This document shows, one piece after another, positions 17,879 to 27,260 of a stretch of 64,000 bases of DNA; within the stretch, counting starts at the first letter, position 1, and each line of letters begins with the position of its first letter. Under the pieces are notes generated by a model that made no database searches, was not told the DNA's origin, and saw only the letters and a list, made by a program, of their open reading frames with translations. A program made the position numbers and the translations under genes. Source of the DNA: Dietzia lutea (lineage in GTDB: Bacteria > Actinomycetota > Actinomycetes > Mycobacteriales > Mycobacteriaceae); NCBI RefSeq assembly GCF_003096075.1, contig NZ_CP015449.1, positions 1,240,001 through 1,304,000 of the forward strand, given 5' to 3'.

Positions 17879-18712
17879 TCAGCCCTGGTCGCCGCCGGCG
17901 ACCGGCAGGACCGATCCGGTGATGTAGGAGGCCTCGTCGGACGCGAGGAAGCAGATCGGGGCGGCCTGCTCGTGGAGGGTCCCGTAGCGGCCCATGACCG
18001 TGGCGTCGACCGTTTGCTCGACGATTTGCGAGTACCAGGTCTTCTCCTGCTCGGTGCGCGCGTCGCCCCCGCGGGAGATCTTCCGCTCGGGGGCCAGCGT
18101 GCCGCCGGGGGCGGTGGCGACCACCCGCACGCCGTGGGGTGCCGCCTCGAAGGCGAGCGCCGAGGTCAGGCCGTTGACGCCGCCCTTGGACGCGGCGTAG
18201 GGGGCGCGGTTGACCCCCCGGGTGGCGACGGAGGAGACGTTGACGATCGTGCCCGCGCCGGCGGAGACCATCGACGGCAGCACGGCGCGGCACATCCACA
18301 GCGTGGGGAACAGCGAGCGGCGGACCTCGGCCTCGATCTGCTCGGCCGAGTACTCGTGGTACGGGCGGGCCCAGATGGTCCCGCCGACGTTGTTGATGAG
18401 CGTGTCGATCCGGCCGTGCGCCCCGAGCGCGGCCTCCGCCGCGGACCGCGCGCCCTCGAACGTCTCCAGGTCCGCCTCGACGGACGCCACGCGGTGGCCG
18501 TCCGGGGAGACCGCGGTCAGCTCGTCGGCCACCACGGTGATGAGGTCGGCGCGGTCGACGACGGTGACGAGCCCGCCCTCGCGGACGACCCGGTCGGCGA
18601 CGGCGCGGCCGATGCCCTGGACGGCGCCGGTGATGAGGACCGACCGTCCGGCGAAGCGTCCGGGGGCCAGCACGGGGGGCACGGGGTCGTACTCACCGAC
18701 GGGCGCGCTCAC
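17879..18712 (-). CDS. benD: 1,6-dihydroxycyclohexa-2,4-diene-1-carboxylate dehydrogenase
   Basis: 277 residues. Short-chain dehydrogenase/reductase that oxidises and decarboxylates benzoate cis-diol to catechol with NAD. Motifs: ITGAVQGIGRA (nucleotide binding), NNVGG, catalytic Ser in NVSSVA and YAASKGG (Tyr-x3-Lys). The GTG start at 18712 overlaps the benC stop by GTGA, a coupled arrangement. It ends 112 bases before benK, with repeated GGGTGAG-like purine runs in between. Confidence 0.94.
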   Translation of the reverse strand: MSAPVGEYDPVPPVLAPGRFAGRSVLITGAVQGIGRAVADRVVREGGLVTVVDRADLITVVADELTAVSPDGHRVASVEADLETFEGARSAAEAALGAHGRIDTLINNVGGTIWARPYHEYSAEQIEAEVRRSLFPTLWMCRAVLPSMVSAGAGTIVNVSSVATRGVNRAPYAASKGGVNGLTSALAFEAAPHGVRVVATAPGGTLAPERKISRGGDARTEQEKTWYSQIVEQTVDATVMGRYGTLHEQAAPICFLASDEASYITGSVLPVAGGDQG

Positions 18713-20832
18713 GACGCCGCCTCCACGGTCCCCTGGTCGGCGGCCTGCTGGTCCAGGGCCGTGCGCATGGTGGTCTTGGCGTGTTCGGTGTGGCGCCGGA
18801 TGAGGTACCGCGCCGCGTCGCGGTCGTTGTTCTCGAACGCGGTCACGATCTCCAGGTGCTCGGGGACGATCTCCTCGGACACCCAGCGGGCCTCGGGCAG
18901 GACGCTGTTCATCACCTGGGTCACCTCCAGCATGCGGTAGGCCTGCAGCAGGGAGTCGTTGCCGGTGCAGCGGAACAGGAACTCGTGGAACTGGGCGTTG
19001 GCGGCGGTGAACCGCTCGGGGTCGAGGAAGTGGTCGCCCTCGATGTACTGGTTGGCCGACTCGGCGAGCATCCGGAACTCGGCGAGCCGCGCCTCGTCGA
19101 GGCGGTCCATCGTCAGCTCGACCACGCCGAGTTCGAGGGCCATGCGGGCGTCGAACTGGGCGTCGGAGTGGCGGATCGCGGGGTGGATTTCGCCGCTGAC
19201 GACACCGGGGCCCGAGGTGATGGTCTCGGAGCGGCCGCCGCCGGCCAGCGAGATGGTGGCGGCCGCGTTCGTGGCGGTCGTCCCGGTCGAGGGCGCGAGC
19301 GTGACCTGCGGCGGCGTGTAGCCGACCGGGCGGGCGGCGATCGGGGCCGCGGGTTCGGACGCCGCGACCGGCGTGGGGAACCGTCCGGGCGCGGGTGGGG
19401 AGTAGCCGACCGGGCGGGTGGCGATGGGCGCCGGCGGTTCGGCCGCAGCCGGCGCGGGGGTCGGGTGACCGCCGGGCGCCGGCGGTGCGTAGCCCACGGG
19501 CCGGGCCTCGATGGCGGGGACCGGCTCGCCGGGCCGTCGCGCGACGAGCGGCATAGCCGGTGCGGGCGCGGCCGGTGCGGGCGCGGCCGGTGCGGGCGCG
19601 GCCGGCGCGGCGGGCGCCGTGGGTGTCGCGGGCGCCGCGGGGGCGACAGCGCGCTCCTCGGCCTGACCGGCGGCGGTGCCGTCGGTGCCGGGCGCGGCGG
19701 TCTCGCGGCTGTCCGTGCTCGTGTCCGGCGCGGAGGTGGAGGGTTCGACGACGAGGGCCGCCTCCTCCACCGGCTCCGCCGGTTCGGTGCCCGTGGCGGC
19801 GGGGGCCGGTGGGGCCGGCGCCGCGGCGGCGGGGGTGAACTTCTCGTAGTAGAAGTGCGTGACCTGCAGGCCCTCGTCGTCCAGGAACCCGCGCACGGCC
19901 TCGACCATCGGCGGCGGGCCGCACAGATAGATGTCGGTGGTGCCGTCGTGCAGGTGCTCCGGGAAGATGAGACTCGTGACGTATCCGGAGTTGGGGTGCG
20001 CGGTCTCGGGGTCGGCGACGACGAGGTCCCAGGTCATACCGGGGATGCGGGTGGTGAACTCGTCGAGCAGGTCGGTGTAGACGACGTCGGTGTCGAACGA
20101 GGTGCCGTAGATGAGGTGGACCGGTCGGTCGGTCGTGCCGGCCGCGGCGAGCGTCTCGAGGATGGACAGGACCGGCGCCAGGCCGGTGCCGCCCGCGAGC
20201 AGCAGGAGGGGTCGCGCGGACTCGCGGAGGAAGAAGCTGCCCATCGGGCCGGTCAGCTCCAGCCGGTCGCCCACCGCGCAGCGCTGGGCGAGGTACTCGG
20301 ACATGGCGCCGCCCGCCGCGTACTTGATGAGGAACGACAGGTGGGTGGAGTCGGCGCCGGTGGAGAACGAGTACGACCGGGTCTGGTCGGTCCCCGGCAC
20401 CGCGATGTTGACGTACTGGCCGGGAAGGAACGCCAGGGCGTCCCGGTCGTCGAGCTCGACCGTGAGCGCGAACGCGCCCTCGGCCAGCCGCTCGACGGCC
20501 GTGACGGTGGCGGCGTGGGCGGCCGCGGTCGTCTTGGCGACGTCCGAGGTGGTGGGGATCTGCACGACCAGGTCGGAGCGCGGCACCATCTGGCACGGCA
20601 GGCAGTAGCCGGCCGCGGCCTCGGCCTCGGTGAGGGCGTCGTCGATGTAGTCGCCGCCGTCGTAGTCGCCGGACTCGCACAGGGACTTGCACGTCCCGCA
20701 CGCGCCGTCACGGCAGTCGAGGGGGATGTTGATCCGGGCCTTGTACGAGGCGTCGGCGACGGTCTCCATCGGACCGCAGTTGACGAAACGCGTCACGCCG
20801 TCCTCGAAGCTCAGGGCCACCTGATAGCTCAT
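18709..20832 (-). CDS. benC: Benzoate dioxygenase reductase BenC fused to a C-terminal FCD domain
   Basis: 707 residues, about twice the length of the classical proteobacterial enzyme (about 340). Residues 1-335 are a complete reductase: plant-type [2Fe-2S] ligands Cys40, Cys45, Cys48 and Cys80; FAD site RSYSFST (152-158); NAD site GGTGLAPVLS (214-223) and CGPPPM (304-309). It passes electrons from NADH to BenAB. Residues 335-560 are a low-complexity Ala/Pro linker with three spaced ARPVGY-type repeats near 444, 473 and 501. Residues 563-695 resemble the FCD ligand-binding domain of GntR/FadR-type regulators, with metal-site candidates His616 (in FHEF), His659 (in PEHLEI) and His681 (in IRRHTEH), but no helix-turn-helix. 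AGGAG precedes the ATG at 20832. It is coupled to benD by a 4-nt overlap. A sensing or structural role for the FCD part is inference. Confidence 0.93.
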   Translation of the reverse strand: MSYQVALSFEDGVTRFVNCGPMETVADASYKARINIPLDCRDGACGTCKSLCESGDYDGGDYIDDALTEAEAAAGYCLPCQMVPRSDLVVQIPTTSDVAKTTAAAHAATVTAVERLAEGAFALTVELDDRDALAFLPGQYVNIAVPGTDQTRSYSFSTGADSTHLSFLIKYAAGGAMSEYLAQRCAVGDRLELTGPMGSFFLRESARPLLLLAGGTGLAPVLSILETLAAAGTTDRPVHLIYGTSFDTDVVYTDLLDEFTTRIPGMTWDLVVADPETAHPNSGYVTSLIFPEHLHDGTTDIYLCGPPPMVEAVRGFLDDEGLQVTHFYYEKFTPAAAAPAPPAPAATGTEPAEPVEEAALVVEPSTSAPDTSTDSRETAAPGTDGTAAGQAEERAVAPAAPATPTAPAAPAAPAPAAPAPAAPAPAMPLVARRPGEPVPAIEARPVGYAPPAPGGHPTPAPAAAEPPAPIATRPVGYSPPAPGRFPTPVAASEPAAPIAARPVGYTPPQVTLAPSTGTTATNAAATISLAGGGRSETITSGPGVVSGEIHPAIRHSDAQFDARMALELGVVELTMDRLDEARLAEFRMLAESANQYIEGDHFLDPERFTAANAQFHEFLFRCTGNDSLLQAYRMLEVTQVMNSVLPEARWVSEEIVPEHLEIVTAFENNDRDAARYLIRRHTEHAKTTMRTALDQQAADQGTVEAAS
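19559..19603. repeat. Three perfect 15-bp tandem repeats in the benC linker
   Basis: GGTGCGGGCGCGGCC is repeated three times without mismatch and followed by a degenerate fourth copy. In benC it encodes the repeating Ala-Pro-Ala pattern of the linker (residues about 410-426), so copy-number change would alter linker length by five residues per unit without a frameshift. Confidence 0.9.
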
Positions 20833-20924
20833 GGGGTCTCACTCCTGGTCGCTGGCAGTGTCGGCCGCGCGCGGCGACCGGGTGGGTGCCGGCGCCCCGC
20901 GGGGGGCGCCGGCGCGGTGTGGTG

Positions 20925-21434
20925 TCACACCATGTAGACGTCCACGATGTGGTGGATGTAGTCGTTCTTCAGGACCACCTTCTTGTAGGTGATCAGGGGC
21001 GACTCACCCGTGACGTCGAGGGTGTAGAAGGACGTGCCGAAGTACTGGTCGGTCGTCTTGTACCGGAAGTAGGACGACAGCCAGTTGAATCGGATGTCGA
21101 CCTCTCCGGGTCGCCGGTCGAGCACCTCGACGTTGCTGATGTGGTGGTTGGTCCGCGGCTCCGGCAGGGACGTGGCCGAGGACCGGTCGGTGCGGATCCG
21201 GAAGACCCGGTCCTCGATCCCGGCGCGGTTGGGGTAGAAGATCAGCGAGATCTCCGAGTAGGGGTCGGTGGTGAGTTCGCCGTTGTCGTCCCAGGCGGGC
21301 ATCCAGTACATGGCGTCCTCGCGGTAGCACTCGATCCACTGCTCGAACTGGCGGTCGTCGAGCAGCCGTGCTTCGCGGAACAGGAAAGCGGAGATCTCGT
21401 CGACGGAGATCGACGCGACGGCCGGTGCGGTCAT
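20925..21434 (-). CDS. benB: Benzoate 1,2-dioxygenase small (beta) subunit
   Basis: 169 residues, the normal size of ring-hydroxylating dioxygenase beta subunits, which have a cystatin/NTF2-like fold and a structural role. Recognisable segments are ISAFLFREARLLDDRQFEQW, YREDAMYWMPAW and RTNHHISNVEV, with the ending YKKVVLKNDYIHHIVDVYMV close to BenB/XylY proteins. It follows benA by 47 bases and precedes benC by 92 bases, giving the usual benABCD order. GAAAGG upstream supports the ATG at 21434. Confidence 0.96.
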   Translation of the reverse strand: MTAPAVASISVDEISAFLFREARLLDDRQFEQWIECYREDAMYWMPAWDDNGELTTDPYSEISLIFYPNRAGIEDRVFRIRTDRSSATSLPEPRTNHHISNVEVLDRRPGEVDIRFNWLSSYFRYKTTDQYFGTSFYTLDVTGESPLITYKKVVLKNDYIHHIVDVYMV

Positions 21435-21481
21435 GATCAGGCCTTTCGTGGGCGTGGAGGGTGGGTCGGGCTGCGGGCGGC

Positions 21482-22915
21482 TCAGGCGTCGGAGGACACG
21501 GTCGCGGGATGCGACGTGGGGCCGGCCGCCGCCTCGCGTGCCAGACGCTCGTCGGCCTCACGTGCAGCCGTCTCGGCCTCGACCGCACGCTGCATCGTCT
21601 GGACCCAGTAGGAGTGCTGGACGGGGTAGAGGCCCTCGTCCTCGGTCTTGGCGCCGGAGGACAGCACGTTCTCCATGCCCAGGCCGCGGGCCGTCTCGTC
21701 CGGGCCGGTGATCTGGTGGGTGCTGCCGCGGGTCATGTCGTTCCACGGCGCGGCGTCGGCGAGGTAGGTCTTCTGGCAGGAGCGGAACTCCTCCAGATCG
21801 TCCGGGGTCGCCATCCCGGTGGCGTTGAAGAAGTCCTCGTACTGGCGGATGCGGGCCGCGCGCGCCTCCGCGCTCTCGCCCTTGGGGGCGATGCAGTAGA
21901 TCGTCACCTCGGTCTTGTCGACCGAGATGGGCTTGAAGTGCCGGATCTGCGAGGAGAACTGGTCCATGAGGTAGACGTTCGGGTAGAGGCACAGGTTCCG
22001 CGAGGCGCCCACCATGAATTCGGCCTTCTTCTCACCGATCTGCTCGGCGAGCTCCCGGCGACGCTCCCACAGCGGCCGGTCCTCGGGGTTGCCCCACCAC
22101 ATCCACAGGAGCAGGTGACCGTGGTCGAACGACCAGTAGCCGCCACCCTGTTTGCCCCAGGTGCCGGCGTCCATGGCCTTGGTCTCGTTCTTCGACTCAC
22201 CCGAGCCGCGGCGCGCGGTGGTGGCGGCGTAGTTCCAGTGGGTGGCCGACACGTGGTAGCCGTCGGCACCGTTCTCCGCCTGGAGCTTCCAGTTGCCGTC
22301 GAAGGTGTAGGTGGACGAGCCGCGCAGGACCTCCAGGCCCTCGGGGGACTGGTCGACCAGCATGTCGATGATCGTGCGGCTGTCGCCGAGGTGCTCCTCG
22401 AGTGGCAGCACGTCGGGGTTGAGGCTGCCGAACAGGAAGCCGCGGTAGCTCTCGAAGCGGGCCACGCGACGCAGGTCGTGGGAGCCGTCGGTGTTGAACT
22501 GCTCGGGGTAGCCGGCGTCGCGGGGGTCCTTAACCTTGAGCAGTTCGCCGGAGTTGGAGAACGTCCACCCGTGGAACGGGCAGGTCAGCGTGGTGCGGTT
22601 GTCCGTCTTGCGTCGGCAGAGCATCGCGCCCCGGTGCGAGCAGGCGTTGATGAGGCAGTTGAGCTGCCCGTCCTTGCCGCGGGTGATCACGACGGGCTGG
22701 CGGCCGATGTCGGTCGTAAAGTAGTCACCCACCTCGGGGATCTGGCTCTCGTGGGCCAGGTAGACCCAGTTGCCCTCGAAGATGTGCTTCATCTCGAGTT
22801 CGAAGATCTCCTCATCGGTGAAGATGCGGCGGTTGGCACGGATGATGCCGTCCTCGGGCCGGTCCTCGAGCGCGGTCTCGAGGGTGGCCTGGACGTGGTC
22901 GAGTCGTTCTGACAT
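21482..22915 (-). CDS. benA: Benzoate 1,2-dioxygenase large (alpha) subunit
   Basis: 477 residues. Catalytic subunit that adds both atoms of O2 to benzoate. The Rieske [2Fe-2S] centre is Cys92-x-His94 (CSHRG) with Cys112-x2-His115 (CPFHGW). The mononuclear iron site includes Asp218 (bridging), His221 and His226 in the [13 protein letters not shown] segment. AGGAG six bases before the ATG at 22915 is a clear ribosome binding site. It is the first gene of benABCD and diverges from catA across a 325-bp regulatory region with a CRP-like site and an IclR-type palindrome. Confidence 0.97.
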   Translation of the reverse strand: MSERLDHVQATLETALEDRPEDGIIRANRRIFTDEEIFELEMKHIFEGNWVYLAHESQIPEVGDYFTTDIGRQPVVITRGKDGQLNCLINACSHRGAMLCRRKTDNRTTLTCPFHGWTFSNSGELLKVKDPRDAGYPEQFNTDGSHDLRRVARFESYRGFLFGSLNPDVLPLEEHLGDSRTIIDMLVDQSPEGLEVLRGSSTYTFDGNWKLQAENGADGYHVSATHWNYAATTARRGSGESKNETKAMDAGTWGKQGGGYWSFDHGHLLLWMWWGNPEDRPLWERRRELAEQIGEKKAEFMVGASRNLCLYPNVYLMDQFSSQIRHFKPISVDKTEVTIYCIAPKGESAEARAARIRQYEDFFNATGMATPDDLEEFRSCQKTYLADAAPWNDMTRGSTHQITGPDETARGLGMENVLSSGAKTEDEGLYPVQHSYWVQTMQRAVEAETAAREADERLAREAAAGPTSHPATVSSDA

Positions 22916-22987
22916 CGAGGGCTCCTAGCGTGGGTCGGTTCCGGCCGCCATGCGGCCGCCTTCCGGTGTGACTCCACGGTGCCAGCA

Positions 22988-23003
22988 TGTGCGTTCTATC
23001 ACA
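22988..23003. promoter_or_regulatory. CRP/GlxR-like binding site in the benA promoter
   Basis: TGTGCGTTCTATCACA resembles the actinobacterial cAMP-receptor (GlxR/Crp) consensus TGTGANNTANNTCACA, with 10 of 12 conserved positions. It overlaps the probable benA promoter, so it could mediate catabolite control of benzoate use. The site is seen; the regulator is inferred. Confidence 0.5.
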
Positions 23004-23038
23004 CTAGGGCACCTCCTAGTCGTACCTAGGTGACCGCT

Positions 23039-23053
23039 GTTCGCATTGCGAAC
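23039..23053. promoter_or_regulatory. IclR-type palindromic operator GTTCGC-N3-GCGAAC
   Basis: A perfect 15-base palindrome with 6-bp arms, of the kind bound by IclR-family regulators of aromatic catabolism. The same GCGAAC half site occurs twice in the pcaD/pcaI region, and the only IclR-type gene in the window is there, so it probably acts here as well. Confidence 0.6.
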
Positions 23054-23150
23054 GCGGACCAGAGTCCACACCGCCGACCTGCGAGTTCGCTATTCGACTG
23101 TTCGGAGAGCGCACGGTTTGTTCTCTATGGATGTTGAGGCCGGTGATTGA

Positions 23151-24107
<957 letters not shown>

Positions 24108-24139
24108 CCGGGCCCGACTCGCGCAGTACCCCTCCGTCA

Positions 24140-24166
24140 GCCCCGGTCGCCACGAGCGGCCGGGGC
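24140..24166 (+). terminator. Hairpin between catA and catB (attenuator candidate)
   Basis: GCCCCGGTCGC (24140-24150) pairs with GCGGCCGGGGC (24156-24166) over 11 bp with one T-G wobble, closing a 5-base loop. It lies 32 bases after the catA stop in an operon that must continue into catB, so partial termination or mRNA stabilisation of the catA part is likely. Confidence 0.55.
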
Positions 24167-24203
24167 CTCGGCGGTTCACCGGCCGACCCAGCAAAGGACC
24201 CCC

Positions 24204-25325
24204 ATGTCTGACCTGACCATCCGTTCCGTGGAGACGCGGATCCTCGACGTGCCGCTCATCCGGCCGCACAAGTTCGCGACGACCACCGCCACCGCACAGG
24301 CGATCCTGCTCGTCTCCGTGACCACCGAGTCCGGGGTCGTGGGGTACGGCGAGGGCGTGACGCCGGGCGGGCCCTGGTGGGGAGGCGAGTCGGCCGAGAC
24401 CATGCAGGTGCTGGTCGAGAAGTACCTCGCCCCGGTCGCCGTGGGCCGGCGGGTGGACGAGATCCCCGCCGTGCTCGAGGCGATGGAGGGCGTCGTCGCC
24501 CGCGGCCGCTTCGCCAAGGCCGCCCTCGAGATCGCGATGTTCGACGCGTGGGCGCGCGCGCTCGACGTGCCCGTGCGCTCGCTCCTCGGCGGAGCGGTGC
24601 GGGACTCGATCGAGTGCACCTGGGCGCTCGGCGCGATGCCGCTCGAGGAGATGGTCGCCGAGATCGACGAGCTCATGGCGGCGGACCGGCACCGCACCTT
24701 CAAGCTGAAGATGGGCGCGCTGGAGCCGGCGGAGGACGTGGCCCGGATCGCCGCGCTCGCGGAGCGGCTGAACGGTCGCGCCGGCCTGCGGGTCGACATC
24801 AACGCCCGCTGGGACCGCTTCACCGCCAACGTCCACCTGCCCGCGTTGGTGGAGGCCGGGATCGAGCTCATCGAGCAGCCGACCCCCACCGAGCAGGTCG
24901 AGGTGCTCGCCGAGCTCAACCGGTCCCTGCCGGTGCAGTTCATGGCCGACGAGTCGGTCCAGTCGCCGCACGACGCACTCGAGGTCGCCCGCCGCGACGC
25001 CGCCGGGGTCATCGCCGTCAAGACCACCAAGCTCGGCGGGTTGACCCGGGGCAAGGAGACGGTCGCCATCGCCCGCGCCGCCGGGATCGCCTGCCACGCC
25101 GCCACCTCCCTGGAGGGGCCGATCGGCACGCTCGCCTCGCTGCACCTGGCATGCGCCGAGCCCGGCTTCAACTACGGCTCGGAGCTGTTCGGCCCGCTGC
25201 TGCTGGCCGAGACGTACGTCACCACGCCGATCCGCTACGAAGAGGGCCGCGTGCACCTCCCGGAGGGGCCGGGACTCGGCGTGCAGCTCGACCACGACGC
25301 GGTCGAGCGCTTCACCCGCCGCTGA
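24204..25325 (+). CDS. catB: Muconate cycloisomerase
   Basis: 373 residues. Enolase-superfamily enzyme that converts cis,cis-muconate to muconolactone. The N-terminal capping domain (SVETRILDVPLIRPHKF) is followed by the barrel with the paired-lysine motif FKLKMG and the metal ligands: Asp in RVDINARW, Glu in LIEQP and Asp in MADESV. The Lys in AVKTTKLGG is the opposite catalytic base. It is second in catABC; 96 bases separate it from catA. AAAGGACC upstream is the ribosome binding site. Confidence 0.96.
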   Translation: MSDLTIRSVETRILDVPLIRPHKFATTTATAQAILLVSVTTESGVVGYGEGVTPGGPWWGGESAETMQVLVEKYLAPVAVGRRVDEIPAVLEAMEGVVARGRFAKAALEIAMFDAWARALDVPVRSLLGGAVRDSIECTWALGAMPLEEMVAEIDELMAADRHRTFKLKMGALEPAEDVARIAALAERLNGRAGLRVDINARWDRFTANVHLPALVEAGIELIEQPTPTEQVEVLAELNRSLPVQFMADESVQSPHDALEVARRDAAGVIAVKTTKLGGLTRGKETVAIARAAGIACHAATSLEGPIGTLASLHLACAEPGFNYGSELFGPLLLAETYVTTPIRYEEGRVHLPEGPGLGVQLDHDAVERFTRR

Positions 25326-25368
25326 TCACCGCCCGACCCACACCACAGACACGAAGGAGAGGCCGACA

Positions 25369-25653
25369 ATGGCACTGTTCCACGTCCGGATGGACGTCAA
25401 GATCCCGCACGACCTGGACCCGGAGGTGCGCGCCGAGACGGTGGCGCGCGAGAAGGCGTACAGCCAGGAGCTGCAGCGTTCGGGAAAGTGGAAGGAACTC
25501 TGGCGCATCGTCGGCCAGTACTCCAACATCAGCATCTTCGACGTCGAGTCGGCCGATGAACTCCACGAGCTGCTCCAAGGACTCCCGCTGTTCCCCTACA
25601 TGGACATGGAGGTCATGGCGCTGACCCGCCACCCGTCGCGGATCGACGACTGA
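25369..25653 (+). CDS. catC: Muconolactone delta-isomerase
   Basis: 94 residues, normal for this small decameric ferredoxin-fold enzyme. It isomerises muconolactone to 3-oxoadipate enol-lactone. The start ALFHVRMDVKIPHDL and the ending PLFPYMDMEVMALTRHPSR are typical. GAAGGAGAGG precedes the ATG. It is last in catABC and is followed by a strong hairpin terminator. Confidence 0.97.
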   Translation: MALFHVRMDVKIPHDLDPEVRAETVAREKAYSQELQRSGKWKELWRIVGQYSNISIFDVESADELHELLQGLPLFPYMDMEVMALTRHPSRIDD

Positions 25654-25672
25654 CGGCGGCATGACGGGCGCC

Positions 25673-25709
25673 CCCGGGGCGGAACGCGAAACACGCGGTC
25701 CGCCCCGGG
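25673..25709 (+). terminator. Terminator hairpin after catC
   Basis: CCCGGGGCGGA (25673-25683) pairs perfectly with TCCGCCCCGGG (25699-25709). It starts 19 bases after the catC stop and ends the catABC operon. Confidence 0.8.
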
Positions 25710-26028
25710 TGCGTCGTCGTTTCTCAGGAGAGCCGGGCGGCGGGGCGCTGTTCCGGGCACCGAGCGCCGGACGAGCCGGTCGGTGTCCCCCGCTCCGCGA
25801 CTACCGCGGGCAGAGGCGCAGCGCCACCCCCGCGAGGTGTGCTGGCTCTTCGGCTCACGCTGCCTCTCCGTACGGAAACCCCGGGGTGCGCTGCGGTAAC
25901 GGGCCTTTCCGCCAGCGCGGGTCGAAGGCGCAGCGCACCCAGCCGCACCCGCGCTGGCGGAATGCCCTGGCGCGGCCGTCCCGGGGGCCGGCGCTCCCGG
26001 GTGGGCGCTCGCGGTCGCGGCGTCGGCG
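25710..26028. repeat. Intergenic region with interleaved inverted repeats between catC and pcaF
   Basis: About 320 bases without a credible gene between convergent catC and pcaF. A perfect 15-bp inverted repeat (TTCCGCCAGCGCGGG 25907-25921 with its reverse complement 25948-25962) is interleaved with a second perfect 11-bp one (GGTGCGCTGCG near 25885-25895 with CGCAGCGCACC 25929-25939). A related GGCGCAGCGC lies near 25815. The outer part may terminate pcaF transcription from the other strand; the repetition is otherwise unexplained. Confidence 0.6.
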
Positions 26029-27240
26029 TCAGACCCGCTCGAACACCGCGGCGAGGCCCTGGCCGCCGCCGATGCACATGGTCTCCAGGCCCCACTGCGC
26101 GTCCCGGCGGACCATCTCGCGGGAGAGGGTGGCGAGCATCCGGGCGCCGGTCGCGCCGACGGGATGCCCGAGTGAGATGCCGGACCCGTGCGGGTTGAGG
26201 TGCTCGGAGGCGGGGTCGATGTCCCACTCACGCATGACGGCCAGAGCCTGGGCGGCGAACGCCTCGTTGAGTTCGATGACGTCCATGTCGGCCAGCGTGA
26301 GGCCCAGCCGGTCGAGCGCCTTGGCGGTCGCGGGGACCGGACCGATGCCCATGGTCTCCGGGGCGACGCCCGCGACGGCCCAGGAGGCCAGACGCACGAT
26401 CGGGGTCAGGCCGAGAGCGGCCGCCCTGTCGGCGGTGGTGACCACGCACATCGCGGCGCCGTCGTTCTGACCGGAGGCGTTGCCGGCGGTGACGGTGGCC
26501 TCGGAGTCCGCACGTCCCATGATCGGGCGGAGCTTCGCGAGGGCCTCCACGCTGGAATCCGCGCGCGGGTGCTCGTCGGTGTCCACGACCTGGTCGTCGC
26601 CCTTGCGCTGCGGGACTGAGACCGGGACGATCTCCTCGCCGAACACGCCGGACTGCTGTGCGGCTACCGCCCGCTGGTGTGACTGGACGGCCAGACGGTC
26701 CTGCTCCTCGCGGCCGATCCCGTACTCGCGCCGGAGGTTCTCGGCGGTCTCGATCATCCCGCCGTCGATGACGTGGGACAGGCCGCCGACGGTCGTGCGG
26801 GCCCGGCCCAGGCGATCGACCAGCGAGATGCCGTCGCCCTTGATCCCCCACCGGGGGGACGGGCTGGCATAGAACTCCACCTGGCTCATGGATTCCACGC
26901 CACCGGCCACCACGAGATCCATGCCGCCGGAGGCCACCTGGAGCGCGCCCGTGATGATCGCCTGGAGGCCGGAACCGCAGCGACGGTCGAGCTGCATGCC
27001 CGGCACCTCGATCCCCAGGGGGGAGTCGAGCGCGGCGATGCGTCCGATCGCCGGTCCTTCGCCGCTCGGTGATCCCTGGCCCAGGATGACGTCGTCGACG
27101 TCGGCGCCGGTCAGGCCGGTGTGCTCGACGAGAGCGGTGAGCAGGCCGGTCGCGAGGGTGTTCGCGTCGAGGTCGCGGAACACCCCTCCGAAGCGTCCGA
27201 CGGGGGTGCGTAGGGGTTGGCAGATGACGACATCACGCAT
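26029..27240 (-). CDS. pcaF: Beta-ketoadipyl-CoA thiolase (acetyl-CoA acyltransferase family)
   Basis: 403 residues. Thiolase that splits 3-oxoadipyl-CoA with CoA into succinyl-CoA and acetyl-CoA, the last step of the pathway. Nucleophile Cys is in [11 protein letters not shown], and the C-terminal [11 protein letters not shown] and CIGGGQG motifs supply the catalytic His and second Cys. PcaF proteins I recall have GVGQG where this has GGGQG, so a general acetyl-CoA acetyltransferase is possible, but the operon with pcaD and the IclR-type gene supports PcaF. GAGGAGC before the ATG at 27240 is the ribosome binding site; the frame upstream to 27465 is not conserved. Confidence 0.88.
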   Translation of the reverse strand: MRDVVICQPLRTPVGRFGGVFRDLDANTLATGLLTALVEHTGLTGADVDDVILGQGSPSGEGPAIGRIAALDSPLGIEVPGMQLDRRCGSGLQAIITGALQVASGGMDLVVAGGVESMSQVEFYASPSPRWGIKGDGISLVDRLGRARTTVGGLSHVIDGGMIETAENLRREYGIGREEQDRLAVQSHQRAVAAQQSGVFGEEIVPVSVPQRKGDDQVVDTDEHPRADSSVEALAKLRPIMGRADSEATVTAGNASGQNDGAAMCVVTTADRAAALGLTPIVRLASWAVAGVAPETMGIGPVPATAKALDRLGLTLADMDVIELNEAFAAQALAVMREWDIDPASEHLNPHGSGISLGHPVGATGARMLATLSREMVRRDAQWGLETMCIGGGQGLAAVFERV

Positions 27241-27260
27241 GGGTGCTCCTCGGGTCGGGG

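Noticed and set aside
19559-19603. Short tandem repeats in benC and at 30437-30482 and 38288-38344 as CRISPR-like arrays
   Set aside because: Units are contiguous without spacers and two of the three lie inside coding sequence; these are minisatellites.
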